In this document: in pieces, positions 22,701 to 33,700 of the stretch
Layout of the letters: the number at the start of each line of letters is the position of its first letter
Position numbering within the stretch: the first letter of the stretch is position 1
NCBI GenBank assembly: GCA_002803225.1
Contig: NXFV01001817.1
Coordinates: 1 to 57,712, forward strand
Length of the DNA stretch: 57,712 nt
Reading direction: 5' to 3'
DNA from: Gamarada debralockiae
Lineage: Eukaryota; Ascomycota; Leotiomycetes; Helotiales; Hyphodiscaceae
Translations under genes and position numbers: made by a program
The notes under the pieces: generated by a model
Seen by the model: only the letters and a program-made list of their open reading frames with translations
The model's database searches: none
What the model was told of the DNA's origin: nothing

Positions 22701-25700
22701 GGCTAACCATGCCCAGTGTGTTCTGTACATATCCCGAGAAAGTCAAGCCAGCCGAATTTGCAACTCTGCTAATGGCTTCGAGCGCCCAGAAGTGGACTAT
22801 AGGGTGCGGATCGCTGCATAAAGACATCAAGACGCCTAGAATTGTCTTTAGATGGAATCCCGCAGCCATGCCACCCACTTGTGCATGAATGCAGCCCAGA
22901 GCCATCGCACACCCGGCTCTGGCGCTCGGCTCGCGATTTCCGACAATGGTCTCAATGAGATAATTGATCTCCTGATTCGTGAAAGCATTTCCAGAGCTGT
23001 TGCACAGTCGAGCAAGGGCTTCATACCCAATACTGCGTACGTACTGATCTGAGTGAATGACGAATGATCGGACCATATCCTGCATGAGATTCTGCACAGC
23101 TGGATTGGTGAGATCTCCGGCTGGCGATTGCGTTTCCTTTACAGCAACCTTTAACGTCGAGAAGAGGGCCGTTACAACATTGATGTTCATTGCCGCTTTA
23201 CGTCCGGGATCTCGCTGCAGCGAACCAGCCGCCATGAATGTGGTGACTTGTTCGAGGATGCTTTCTTGTATTTTGGGTGGTGTGATGGGGAAGGCAATAG
23301 CGAATAGCTTGATCGCGACATTGACGACCTCCGTGGCAGGTGGGTCTGGGACTGTGTCCATGTTGTCTAGATCACCCAGGTATAATGATAGTGAATCATG
23401 CTCTAACGAACCGCAGATGGGTGACAGTAAGACCCTCGAAATGGCATTATCGGGTCCACTCTCCCTCATCCACTCGTCTTCGGTATTGTTTTCTTGCTGA
23501 CCAGGAAGCTTTGTGACCTTGAAGCCTCGTACTAAACCAGTGACTCCGAAACCACAGTTGTCCCCGATATCCCAAATCGTCTCAAAGTTGCCTGCTGAGC
23601 TGGCGATTGATGTGCTCAATGAGCTTGGTGTGTAGTTGTCGGGGTCAGCAAAGAAGGATATGGCAAGGGTGAGTAGATTCGATTGTAGTAACGCCTCACT
23701 GCTTCCAGCAGGACTGAGGTTGACTAATTTTGCGTAGCATTGTAATACACGTCGCTGTACCATGAGATCCAAGTCATGTAATTGTAAGGATGGGGTAAGA
23801 CGCTGGGAGATATCTTCCGTCGTCTTTTTCGATGGAAGACTCTTCAAAAACGCTGACGTGTTTTGAAGCATTGCAGCAATTCGTTTCGAAACGTCGACAG
23901 TCAACAGCCTGCTGTTGAATTGGAGAAACGCCAGGATAGAGCCGAGTGCGCACTCTCTCACATGAGTAAGAAATGACGACTCGAGATAGCTTCTTTGCGA
24001 TGTGTTATCCTTTGCAAGCGGTTTCGGCAATGCATTTTTCCACAGGAGGAGAAGTTGTGAAAGATGAATCTTCACAAAATTAGGTCCCAATGACATGAGA
24101 CCACCAATCAAGATCCACGCAACTTGGATCTGAGTCCCAGATATTCGCAGTTCTGACTTGCTGCTAGACTTCAAAAGACCAGTAGCCAATGATAATACAC
24201 GACTGTTGACATCCACCGAGCCGTACAGTGGTTGCAAGGGAGCCGTGCTGATCATCGCAGACAGTCCATTCGCATAACCAACACAACGTCGAGGCGAGTT
24301 TCTCCCAGTTGTGAGAAGGTTCAACTCTCGATTGACGCTGTTCATGCATATCGTAAGGCAGGGCAACAGTTGTTGTGGGCATGCCAAAGTAAATGTACGA
24401 AGGCAGTACGAGGTATATACTTGAACGGTGTAACTCGGATGTTGGAGAACTTGCAGTAGGCCATCTCTACAAGCATCAGAAAATGCGTTCGCGGCAGATC
24501 CCAACGTCCTGATCAGGGATGCTAGGGCACTTAGAGTTGCTATGAGCGTATGCTTGGTTGGTTCGGCTCGTTCCTTGATTACTTGAGGATAGTTCTTCAA
24601 AATATCGTTGGTCAAGGATTTTGCGGCATCCAGTTGACCGGACTCTCCCAGTATTGTCTGGCCAATTACATCTTCCAGGATGATTTGGACGAATCGTCGA
24701 GTGCTCAGGAGGCGATATCGATTTGCGGTGATGTTAGGGTTGCTCAAGAGATCGATAGTCAAATGATCCACAATCTTCATATACATCGACTCGACCATCC
24801 TCTCACTCAAAATCTTAAAGATCCGGGTATAGCATACCGCAATTCCCGCTCGTGCCCTGTTGCTCGTAGAAATCTTGGTATAAAAGTTCGACAACTGCTT
24901 CAACATCTCAGGAAGCGTAAACACAAGAATCTGACTCTTCTTCGGTCCCGGACTCTCCGGCCTTTGAATCTCCTCATCGTCTGCCCCCGGAGTCATCGAC
25001 TTCTTAGTATTTGTCCGTTTCGGCTTCTTAAGTTTCGGCACATCGCTATCCAGTATAGGATCCTCCGAGTGATTCTTGACCAACGCCTCCGCCATACAAT
25101 CACCCGCAGCCTGCCGCACCAAAGGACTCGGGGAGTCAATCGTTTTCCAAATCGTGGTTTTGAGGTTATCGAAATCGCTCGAGTTGTCAAAATACGGCGT
25201 ATATTTCGAGAATATCTTCAAACACCGACAAGCTGCAATCTGGACCAGTGCTGCCTTATCATTTGATGCGTGACTCCGGGCGCTTTTCCATACATCCTTG
25301 GCTATGCTGTCGTCGAAGCTGCCTTCAATCATCTTGGCAATCTTTCCTAGAGCCTTGAAAATCGCCGCTCGTAATCCGGCATTGTTCTGCGCGGGTTTCA
25401 ATAGCTTCAGCAGTGCAGAAGCAGCCAGAGGATGGAATCCAATCGCGCTGTCTCCTGCCGCTGCGAAGACATCTCCCAGGCAGTAGACAGCCGCATGTTT
25501 GGTCCTCAGATCCCCATCTCCTTTGCTCTTCCCGCTCAGTACAATATCCACCAGATCCTTGACTGTCTCGAAGAGCAGTTTCCTATCTCCCTTCCCTAGT
25601 ATATGTGCAAAGCATCTCCCCAGGTTATTTCGTATTACTCGGGTTGGTGGAGGGGCGGCAAGATTTAGGATTTGGAGCAGCTCCTTCTTGAGATATAATT

Positions 25701-26049
25701 GCTGCGCCGTGCAATCATCTGCGGAGAGAGACTCGACATGTTTCGTGAGCGTAGAGACGAAGGTCAAGAGGTACAGATCTTGTTGCTCGGAAGGTAGAGA
25801 TTGGAGTTTCTTGATGTCGAGCTCTGGATTAAGGGATGCCTCTACTCGAGCTGGTGGGATTTCGTTGCCGCCATTGGTGGAGCTCGGGGTAGGTGTTGAG
25901 GACATTGACGAGGCCGAACAGAGGGTCTTTGCAGAGTTTGAAGGAGGTCGGACGTTGATGGTACGTTTTGCTAAGCTTCGAGATTGACAACCTGACAATG
26001 CGACTTTGTTCGACTGTGGGCCAATGACGACCCCTGATTCAAGCTCCAT
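19714..26049 (-). CDS. LAA1: LAA1/HEATR5-type giant HEAT-repeat protein
   Basis: A large alpha-solenoid protein of the LAA1/HEATR5 family, which works with the AP-1 clathrin adaptor in traffic between trans-Golgi and endosomes. Exons 26049-20245 and 20196-19714, joined across a 48-bp intron, give 2095 residues; yeast Laa1 is close to 2000. HEAT-like helix pairs run throughout. Family-typical blocks include TRVIRNNLGRCFAHILGKGD near the start, LRTKHAAVYCLGDVFAAAG, and GLRAAIFKALGKIAKMI. Two starts are possible: ATG 26049 has a good context (A at -3, G at +4) and leaves only 67 bases to the divergent TACO1 start; ATG 25905 (MSSTPTPSS) would give 2047 residues and drop a basic, poorly structured leader. 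The carboxy end continues past the intron with more helices. I am sure of family, less of the start. Confidence 0.93.
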
Positions 26050-26116
26050 TTTTTATTTTCTACGTCGACCTCAAGAGCATGGAGAAGTTCCCTCCGCACG
26101 ACAATTTGTATCCACC
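26050..26116. promoter_or_regulatory. Very short divergent promoter, LAA1/TACO1
   Basis: Only 67 bases separate the longest LAA1 start from the TACO1-type ATG at 26117. Both transcription starts must lie in or overlap this stretch, or LAA1 really begins at 25905, which would widen the gap to 211 bases. No TATA box is evident. Confidence 0.4.
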
Positions 26117-27107
26117 ATGGCAGCATTCTCGAGAGGGCTTCGGGCTTTCATCCCTAAGCACGAATATGTGTGTTCACGATGTCTGCAAATGTCAACAACC
26201 TCAGCAGCACAGTCCGGTCATAATCGATGGTCGAAAATCAAGCATGACAAAGGCGCTGTAGACGCAAAGAAGAACCTCCAACGCTCCGAATTTTCGCGCT
26301 CAATAGCTTTTGCCTCGAAGAGTACGCCTCCTCCTATTCGTATCCTGGGGATAGTTGCTAAATTGTAACACAGTGGGCGGTGGTGACCCAAATATGAACC
26401 CAGGACTAGCATCTATCCTCTCGGCCGCGAAGAAAGGTACATAGCGGGGTATAACCTCTATTCTATAACAATGACAGGAGGCTTACGTATATGCAGCTGG
26501 ATTTCCAAAAGCTTCGATGGAAGCAGCGATTGCGCGTGGTCAGGGCAAATCTGCAACGGGAGCAGCCCTCGAGAGCTTGACTTTGGAAGTTATCATGCCA
26601 CCGACTGTTGCTATGGTCATCGATGCCGAGACCGACAACAAAAACCGCACATTGATGGAGCTAAGAATGTTGATAAAGTCCCATGGAGGAACAGTCACCC
26701 CTACAAGTTATCTATTCCAGCGTAAAGGACGATTACAATTCGAGAAAGACGAGAGAAATCTAGGCGTAGACGAAGTCCTGGACGAAGCTATAGAAGCTGG
26801 AGCTGAAGACGTGGAGACAGATGAGGATGGCAATATTGTGGTATGGACAGAGCCAAACAAGGTCACGGCTGCGGCGCAAGCCTTGCAGACGAGTCTCGGG
26901 CTGAAGGTGGAGAGCTCGGACATCATTTGGGATGCGAATGAGGATACGAAGGTGCCGTTGGAATATGCGAGTTCGGTGAAAGCGCTCTCGGAATTCGTGG
27001 CGGCTGTACAGGAGAATTCGAATGTGCTGGGTGTGTACGCTAATGCTGCGCAGGGGAATCTGCCGGATGAGGTGTGGGAGGATTTAAAGAGTGTATTGGA
27101 TGCATAG
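26117..27107 (+). CDS. TACO1: TACO1/YebC-family mitochondrial translational activator
   Basis: YebC/TACO1 proteins help mitochondrial ribosomes, in mammals chiefly for COX1 synthesis (yeast relative Dpc29). Exons 26117-26321, 26374-26436 and 26497-27107 join in frame to 292 residues. The first 30 or so residues are basic and hydroxylated without acidic residues early on, a mitochondrial targeting type. Then comes the signature GHNRWSKIKHDKGAVDAKK, followed after the first junction by GGGDPNMNPGLASILSAAKK and, after the second, AGFPKASMEAAIARG, all typical. The later part contains the family's second and third domains (TLMELRMLIKSHGG; WTEPNKVTAAAQAL). Introns are 52 and 60 bp. The gene converges on PET100, another cytochrome oxidase factor. 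Confidence 0.95.
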
Positions 27108-27416
27108 AACGGTATAGACATATATGTACATTTGTATGATAGTGTACAATACAAGCAGGAGTGCTCTCCTCTATCAACACATTGCTTCGCACAAAGCCTC
27201 CCCGTCTTCTATGCGTCAAAGTGGAGTTGATTTCAATTTCAACTGGTTGCGCCAATGTGCCCTTGATGGTCTTTCCATCGCTCCCAACGGCAACATGCAA
27301 TACGCCGCCAAATATGTCTGTTCCTCCCCTCCTAGAGCCTGTGAGTCTTCGTGTCATAGTCCCAATTCCCAGATCGGCCTTCATCAATGCCGAAATAATT
27401 TCTTATAATCCAGCCT

Positions 27417-27738
27417 TCAGTCCCCTCGCTCCTCTCTCCGCCCCTCAATCCTCCGATCCCGTTCCAACCTCTTCTCCCTCAACCACAATCTCCGTTCCCT
27501 CAACCTCTCCAACTCGGATTTAATCTCATCCTTCTCAAATGGTATCCTATTCGTCTGTTCGGGCTTAGGCCAGAAATCGGGGACAGAGAAGCGGTTATCC
27601 AGGTTCGTGCCGTAGTAGTACATTATGGCTATTGGGAACATGATGTACATGCCGAACTGCGAGATGTTAGAATGCATTGCTGTGATGGGGAAGGAGGGAA
27701 CTGGGTACTTTGAAGACTTCTAGATTAGGGCCACCCAT
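27417..27738 (-). CDS. PET100: Cytochrome c oxidase assembly factor Pet100
   Basis: PET100 is a small mitochondrial inner-membrane factor needed to assemble subunits into complex IV. A 10-codon first exon (27738-27709, MGGPNLEVFK) joins across a 52-bp intron with a TTCTAAC branch point to exon 27656-27417, giving 89 residues. The joined protein reads LEVFKFGMYIMFPIAIMYYY, the membrane segment typical of the family, then NLDNRFSVPDFWPKP and a long charged helix rich in Arg and Glu to the end. Without the tiny first exon a frame-open but wrong N terminus would be called, so this junction matters. The ECI1-type gene starts 279 bases away in the other direction. Confidence 0.94.
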
Positions 27739-28017
27739 CTTGATTGCTGTTTGAAAGATCCGGCTGGTTGGAGAATTGGAAATGGGGCACATTGGATATT
27801 CGAAAATGGGCCGACTTTGTCACCAAAATTTCTTCCCACCTCAGTTTTCAGGCAATTAGAACCCCTGCCAAAAACCGACCGAGGCTGGCTTGAATACCCC
27901 ACAACTTTCTTCAGATCAGAGCCTTCACCAGCTTGAAGTGGATCGGAAGATTATAAACTCCATAAATTTTCTCGTCATCACTTTATCACTCAATTGGATC
28001 TTGAAGTAGTTGCAAAT

Positions 28018-28934
28018 ATGTCGTCTCCAGCAGTTACCCTTGAATACAAAGGCAGAATTGCTGTCATCACGATTACGAATGAGAAGAAAGCCAATGCATT
28101 AACTCAAGATCAATATTATCTCCTGGCGAGGCATATGAGGGAGGTTGCTACACATGGTGAAGTTTTTATTACGCTTTTGACCGCGAAAGGTACTTTTCCT
28201 CCCAATTCCCCCCTGAATCATAAACTGACTTGGTTTCTCAGGACGATTCTTCTCCGCGTAAGCACACCCAATCCAAGCTCCCGTCCAAACAAAGGCTGAC
28301 AACCGTCAGAGGCGCAGACGTAACAGCTGCCACAGCGGTTCCAAAGGGCGAAGACCCTTACCGCCATCAGCTTCGCAGTTTCGTATCCAACAACCTAGAT
28401 ATAACCGAAGCTTTCTACTCCCACCCCAAGATCCTCGTTACAGCACTCAACGGCCCAGTCGTTGGGCTATCCGCCGCCTTGATCGCATTCTCGGATTTCA
28501 TATACTGCGTGCCTCATGCATATCTACTCACTCCCTTTTCCTCTTTGGGACTTGTCGCAGAAGGCGGTGCCTCCATTGCTTTCGTCCAACGGCTTGGAAT
28601 ATCGAAAGCCAATGAAGCGCTTATTATGTCCAAGAGGATAAGCGCGGAGGAGTTATTGCACACCGGATTTGTGAACAAGATTTTCGATTGCGGGAAAGGC
28701 GAGGATGCGAAGTTCAGAACGTTGGTGTTGGAAGAGGTTGAGAATAGGTTGGGCGAACATTTGATTGGAGACAGTTTGACGAAGATCAAAGCGTTGATTC
28801 AGAAACCGATGAGGGAGAAGTTGGATGCGCAGGGCGTAGCGGAGGTTTTTGGAGGTCTGGAGAGAGTCGCGGCTGGGATTCCACAGGAGGAGTTTAGGAA
28901 GATTGCGAGTGGGGAGAAGAGGCATAAGCTGTAG
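28018..28934 (+). CDS. ECI1: Peroxisomal delta3,delta2-enoyl-CoA isomerase
   Basis: A crotonase-fold enzyme that shifts double bonds so unsaturated fatty acids can enter beta-oxidation. Exons 28018-28189, 28242-28257 and 28310-28934 join in frame to 270 residues. The middle exon is only 16 bases and encodes the core of GRFFSAGADV, the first oxyanion-hole segment, so it cannot be skipped. The second oxyanion part is LNGPVVGLSAALIAFSD, and the Glu in FSSLGLVAEGGAS is at the position of the isomerase catalytic acid. The C terminus is HKL, a peroxisomal PTS1 variant also used by yeast relatives, so the site is the peroxisome. Introns are 52 bp each. A dienoyl isomerase or plain hydratase cannot be fully excluded, but length, motif and tail favour the isomerase. 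Confidence 0.92.
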
Positions 28935-29125
28935 ATATTCAGAATGGGTGTGATGGATGATTGAATGTCTTCGCACCTACGAGGCGAACCCACCCTCTGA
29001 TGTTTCATGATCCTGTAAGCCCACTCGAACCAATGAGTCCACCAAAGCCCGCATAACGCCCAAACTGAACGCCGCCATCCATTCCCTACGCATGTCGACT
29101 CAAGAAGCATTCATCACAACTCCCC

Positions 29126-29710
29126 TTATGCCTCAGGAGCTGGCCTATCCCTCTCCGCAGCAGCTTCCTTCTCTATATTTGCCTTCAGTCTCTCCTCTTG
29201 CTTCTTCCAATGACTCCCCTCTTCATAATTCTTACTGATTCCCAGTGCGCTTCGGAACCGATCGTCTTGCTTGATCTTCGCCTCAGCCAACTCATGTACC
29301 TGATGCATCTTCAGTCCCTTCCTGTTCGGTCCGCCACCTCGTTCGCTCTCCTTTAATAACTTTTTCCGTAGAGCTTCAGTTTGGAGTTCGATTTCATCTT
29401 CGTCGACTCTGTTATACAAGTCAGTATTTCTGCATCGAGGTTCTGAGAGCCTAACCCCAGGTCCCGAGGAATGACCATACCCTTCATCTTCCAACCTATC
29501 TCTCAACTCAAAGACCTTCACTTCAACATCTCTCTTGCGATCATGCTCCAATATCTCCTTGTCTGGCTGCCGTTGGCGATGCTTGAAGCTATCGAGGTCG
29601 GTGGAGTAAGGCTTTCCTTGATCCCGGGGTCGCAGATGAGCGAGATTGCGTTGCACGTAGCCAGATGTACCACTGCCTCTGGGAGTGCTCAGTCCAACAT
29701 TTGAAGACAT
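29126..29710 (-). CDS. CWC21: Splicing factor CWC21/Cwf21 family
   Basis: Cwc21 is a spliceosome protein that touches Prp8 and the SR-type protein SRRM2 in higher eukaryotes. Exons 29710-29481 and 29408-29126 join to 170 residues. The start MSSNVGLSTPRGSGTSGYVQ is the conserved N terminus of the family, and EVKVFELRDRLEDEG plus VDEDEIELQTEALRKKLL form the cwf21 domain. These two halves meet only if the 72-bp intron 29480-29409 is removed; it has a GTATGG donor, a TACTGAC branch and an AACAG acceptor. Because 72 is a multiple of three and contains no stop, unspliced RNA would also be translated, inserting 24 residues into the domain. The remaining C terminus is charged and helical. The gene is divergent from CDC123, 268 bases away. 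Confidence 0.93.
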   Translation of the reverse strand: MSSNVGLSTPRGSGTSGYVQRNLAHLRPRDQGKPYSTDLDSFKHRQRQPDKEILEHDRKRDVEVKVFELRDRLEDEGYGHSSGPGVRLSEPRCRNTDLYNRVDEDEIELQTEALRKKLLKESERGGGPNRKGLKMHQVHELAEAKIKQDDRFRSALGISKNYEEGSHWKKQEERLKANIEKEAAAERDRPAPEA

Positions 29711-29978
29711 GGTGATTATTTCTTGGGGAAGAAGAAAAGGTTGGATGTTACGAGGGGTAAAGATCGAGGTCGAGAGGGCGTGCGTCAAAAGGCTGAGGCT
29801 AACAAGACCCCTGTCGGAAAATGAAGGCGGTGTGGAGTTAGCGTGGCAATACTTTTTGTAGCGTCGAGTCACGATTGCCCCTCCACAAACACTCACTTCA
29901 TGACTGAACATCTTCAAAAATACACTTTTTTTCCTCCCTGTCCACTAGATTTCGTCCTTAGAAGGACTCATCTCCAAC

Positions 29979-31224
29979 ATGCCAGCATTAGACGCCGTAG
30001 ACGGCCCGACGCCAGAACCAGAACCTCTCACGCGTCTCCCCTTCAAACCAGTCACCAAACAGCACATCTTACACTGTTCGTACGATTACTGGTACCCAAA
30101 GTAACCTCTGCCCTCCTATTTCTCGTAGCATCTACTAAATGTCTCCCAGATACCGCACCTCAACCCTCAAATCCCGCATCATCCCCCTTTCGCCAGCCTT
30201 CCTCTCCTACCTCCGGGAAGACGGCATCGTTCTCCCTTCCTCTCCACACACCTCACCCTCACACACCTACAACAACACCTCCACCTCCGATGGCTGGGAC
30301 GAAGACCCAGATCCCGACCCCTCTCTCCAATTCCCCGAAATTCACCAACAAATCAAAGACACGATCTCCGAACTTGGTGGTCTCGTAGCCCCAAAGCTCA
30401 ACTGGTCAAGTCCGAAGGACGCAACATGGATTTCTATGAAGAAGAATAGCATGGAATGCGCTACGCCGAACGATATCTATCTATTACTAAAGAGTTCGGA
30501 TTTCATTACCCATGACCTGGAACATGCGTTTGATGATTGCACTGACGATTCAATTAAGGAAGAGGATATACAATATATGTTGGTGTTGAGGAAGTGGTTT
30601 AAAGTCAATCCGTCCTGCGAGTTTAGATGTTTTGTCCGGGAGAGGAAGGTGGTTGGGATTTGTCAGAGGGATTTAAACCATTTCGACTTCTTGTTTCATT
30701 TGAGAGATAGGTTACAGGAGGTAATACTGGCGTATTTCGATAAGACGCTCAAGGATAGCTTCCCGGATCAGGATTTTGTTTTTGATGTCTATATCCCCGA
30801 GCCTTACGATAAGGTACGGCTGATGGATATCAATCCCTGGGCACCACGGACCGATCCTCTGTTATTCTCCTGGCTGGAGCTCCTCACTCTTAAACTCCCA
30901 ACGCCTCTTCTAGGCGTCCCGGAGAGCGAGAACAGTGCTCCGATCCCGGTATCAAGCAGTGACGAGGATACGCAGGATGAGGAGGAGATCGAGGTTATTT
31001 GGAAGCCGGAGCTCAGACTCGTGAAGAAGGACGATCCGGAGGCGTATTCATTCTTGACGCCACAGTATAGCGCGCATAAGTTGCCCAAGGATGTCGTGGA
31101 TGCGAGCCTCAGTGGGGAGAGTGGCATGAGAGAATTTGCGGATCAGTGGAGACGAATGTTGGATGGGGAGGTGGAGATGCAGGGGCATGAGCAGGAAGAG
31201 GATGATGAGTCTGTTGCTACATAG
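29979..31224 (+). CDS. CDC123: Cell division cycle protein 123 (D123), eIF2 assembly chaperone
   Basis: Cdc123 has an ATP-grasp fold and promotes assembly of translation initiation factor eIF2 by binding its gamma subunit. Exons 29979-30100 and 30150-31224 join across a 49-bp intron to 398 residues. Visible family blocks are [20 protein letters not shown] near the start, [38 protein letters not shown], and the metal/ATP end region [20 protein letters not shown] followed by [14 protein letters not shown] flexible acidic insertion follows ([12 protein letters not shown]), then the C-terminal region and an acidic tail. Length is slightly above the yeast protein. I am confident of the family. Confidence 0.95.
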
Positions 31225-32197
31225 AGGTGGGAAATCAAGCATAGCCATAGAGATTCGGCTTTGATGCGTCTGGAAGCCTGTTTGGCATGTCCGTCGTGGC
31301 CCGTGAATCATTCAATGGATCTGGCTGGTTTACCCCTGAATTCGCTCGCTTAGTGGCTTTAACTCCCAGCAAGACTCCTATAAGAAGCCCTTCTTCTTGG
31401 CAGTTTCAAGATAGCAGAGTACAATCGCTCAACTGATTTGAACAATACGGAGAGTGGGTTCGCGCCCACCCAACCGAGAGAGTCCATTCTCAGCCCGTTG
31501 CCACTCTCAAGCTTCCTGCAAGTGCAAGAACCCATACCACGGGACGCCAGCTGTGGTTCTGGTACTTTCTTTCTTCAACTTCCTCTGTCACAACTAGCAA
31601 GCTTTCGACAACGATGACGGCGTTGACAATGAAAATCGCATCAATATGATCCCTTTATCTTGCTTTAAGATCGGATGAAACCTTAAAATTCCCTCCCTTC
31701 TCGCTGCCGAGTTCTTTTTTAATTTCGAATTACTTCTCGCTGTCGAGCCTCTTCTCACTCTCGAAAATTGATCATGATTTAGAGAAGTATGGGCACTCGG
31801 GCCTGAGCCTCCATGAACTCCCTACGCTGAGCGTCGTCTCCTGATCATATTGATCGCCATTTCCAACAAAGCTCGCATCAAGTCCTCAGTGGCCTTACGC
31901 TCTTTCTCATTCTGCTTTAATTTTTCGGTACCACTCTTTCTGTCTATCTTCTTGGCGGCCTTAACTTTTATACGATTTACTATCTGTCTAAACTCCTTAT
32001 TCGACTTTGAGATATCCTTGGCCGTATGTTTTTCGCGACGGCTTTCTTTCCGTGTAAATTAGGGAACTCGTATAAGCCTTGTCGAACTCTTATTTGTATT
32101 CATCGATAAACTTCTCTAAGTTTGCACTCGACACTTTAACTTCAGGAAGAAAAGTCACAGGTTTTGCCGGGTGCCAATGAGTCTACCATATCTGCAT
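31225..32197. other. Gene-free stretch right of CDC123
   Basis: No supported gene. On the minus strand between about 31840 and 32150 a frame with several stops reads as a faint coding relic (stretches such as NLEKFIDEYK and REEKERYRK-like charged runs), possibly the same decayed gene as the next entry. A T-arm-like GTGGGTTCGCGCCCAC near 31451 does not extend to a tRNA. Confidence 0.35.
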
Positions 32198-32488
32198 TCA
32201 CGCCTCCACCAGCTCTTTGACCAAGTTCCCATCTACAACCCTCGCAGCAGTACGCAGAGAAACACTGAACATCTCAGCCAACCCGATATCGAACGTCACC
32301 TCGCCTTGATGTTGGGCTCTCGTCCTCTGCATCTTCCAAAACACAAGCAATTTCCGGCTCGGATTCTTCCCCACATCCACCTCGCTATCCCTCAACTTCT
32401 CCAATCACTCACAATATCCCACCACCTCAAACTCCATCCCGGCATCCTTCAGCTGTGGGAGGAACCCATCTTTCCAGGAAAGGACTTC
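32198..32488 (-). pseudogene. Decayed coding fragment, family unknown
   Basis: One minus-strand frame of 97 codons reads like a real protein: LSWKDGFLPQLKDAGMEFEV, then a TGA, then LEKLRDSEVDVGKNPSRKLL and VFWKMQRTRAQHQGEVTFDI, ending at a stop at 32198. Good codon use and amphipathic patterns suggest former coding sequence; the internal stop and missing front make it a relic. I do not recognise the family. Confidence 0.35.
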
Positions 32489-33700
32489 GGATAAACAACA
32501 TTATAACTACATTACACTATACTTAGTTATTTTAGAGATAGAACTTCTTTAATTTACTCCTAAAGTTATTATCTTGAAGCTATTTAACTCTTGTATTCCC
32601 TTTAAGCTTGGCGTGAGAGTTTATAAGCCAAAACTTAATTGTATCTCGCTCTTGTGTTATAAGAACGAATTAATTAAGTCTACCCTCGTTAAATATATAC
32701 TTGTGAAAATCTTTTTTTATTTTGTTATCAAAAGTAGGGATTTTTGTAGAGGCCTCTATATTAGTTATAGGGTGTCTTTAATAGGAGAAGAGGGGATACA
32801 TTGGCTACTAGATAGGGTTGCATTTAGGTTTACAAAGTTGAAAATTTAGTGTTAACTAGCTATTCCGTTAAGAGGAATAATATAAGCAATTAGGTAGTAG
32901 TATTTCCAAAGAGATTAGTATAAAAATCAAAGGGATTAAGTAAATATTAGAAGAGAAACATTAAAGTATTTAGTAGGAAATCAGATATCCAGCACAAGAT
33001 TCTTGGAAAGCGAGTTGATAAAATGAGAGAGGTTTGCCTTGAGAATGACAAAGGGGCTATATAGATCTAAACAGTAGCTTAAACCTAAGCAAAACAGTAT
33101 CTTTTGGAGTCTAGAAGCTTACGCTATTATCGCATATAAAAGAGGTAGGTATACGCCCCTTAATTCGATCCCGCATATAGATTTTTGAGGGCATTTCAAG
33201 ATCTCTGGCTTGCCAAAAAGAATTAAGGTATTAATATAGTAATATAAAGCTATTCAGAGGCCTAGAAAACGTGACAAGAATGTGAAAAGGTGGAAATCCA
33301 TTAGAAGCAAAAATCAAGAGGATGCAGACTTCTTCAATGGGAGGGCTAACGGCGCCACAGTCCCCTGGTATAAACCCGCAGACAAGATGTCTTGTTTTAT
33401 ATAGTTTAAAAGCTATTCCTGCTTATGTATGATGATCTGGATAGTTCGGCAAGCTTGTGTGAGAGGAATCCAAGTATTTAAGGGTTTCATGAACCCAACT
33501 CCCAGCCCCTCGGTTTTTGACCCCTACCTAGCCTCTTGTTTTTAAAACGCTCCCCAGTTATTGAATTCAACGTAGAAATATCACAGTTTTCATCGATATC
33601 GTGATAAGTAGGTGTTTACATCATATTTTAGTGTTTATAAAAAAACCACTGGTAGGCTAATCTGAAAAACATTGTAATCTGAATTCGATATACCAGATCG
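32489..33700. other. AT-rich, probably RIP-affected DNA
   Basis: The stretch is AT-rich with many TTA, TAG and TAA words in all frames and no gene. It looks like transposon sequence worn down by C-to-T change on both strands. It runs into the mariner relic to its right. Confidence 0.4.

Noticed and set aside
24550..25266. 238-codon plus-strand frame inside LAA1
   Set aside because: It is a shadow of a HEAT-repeat coding region; the sequence is not protein-like and the minus strand is certain.
29440..29480. Treating the 24 residues in the middle of CWC21 as ordinary protein
   Set aside because: Removing the 72-base segment restores the conserved DEGVDEDEIE join and the segment has full intron signals, so I annotate it as an intron.
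31445..31475. T-arm-like GTGGGTTCGCGCCCAC as part of a tRNA
   Set aside because: No A box, anticodon arm or acceptor stem can be built around it on either strand.
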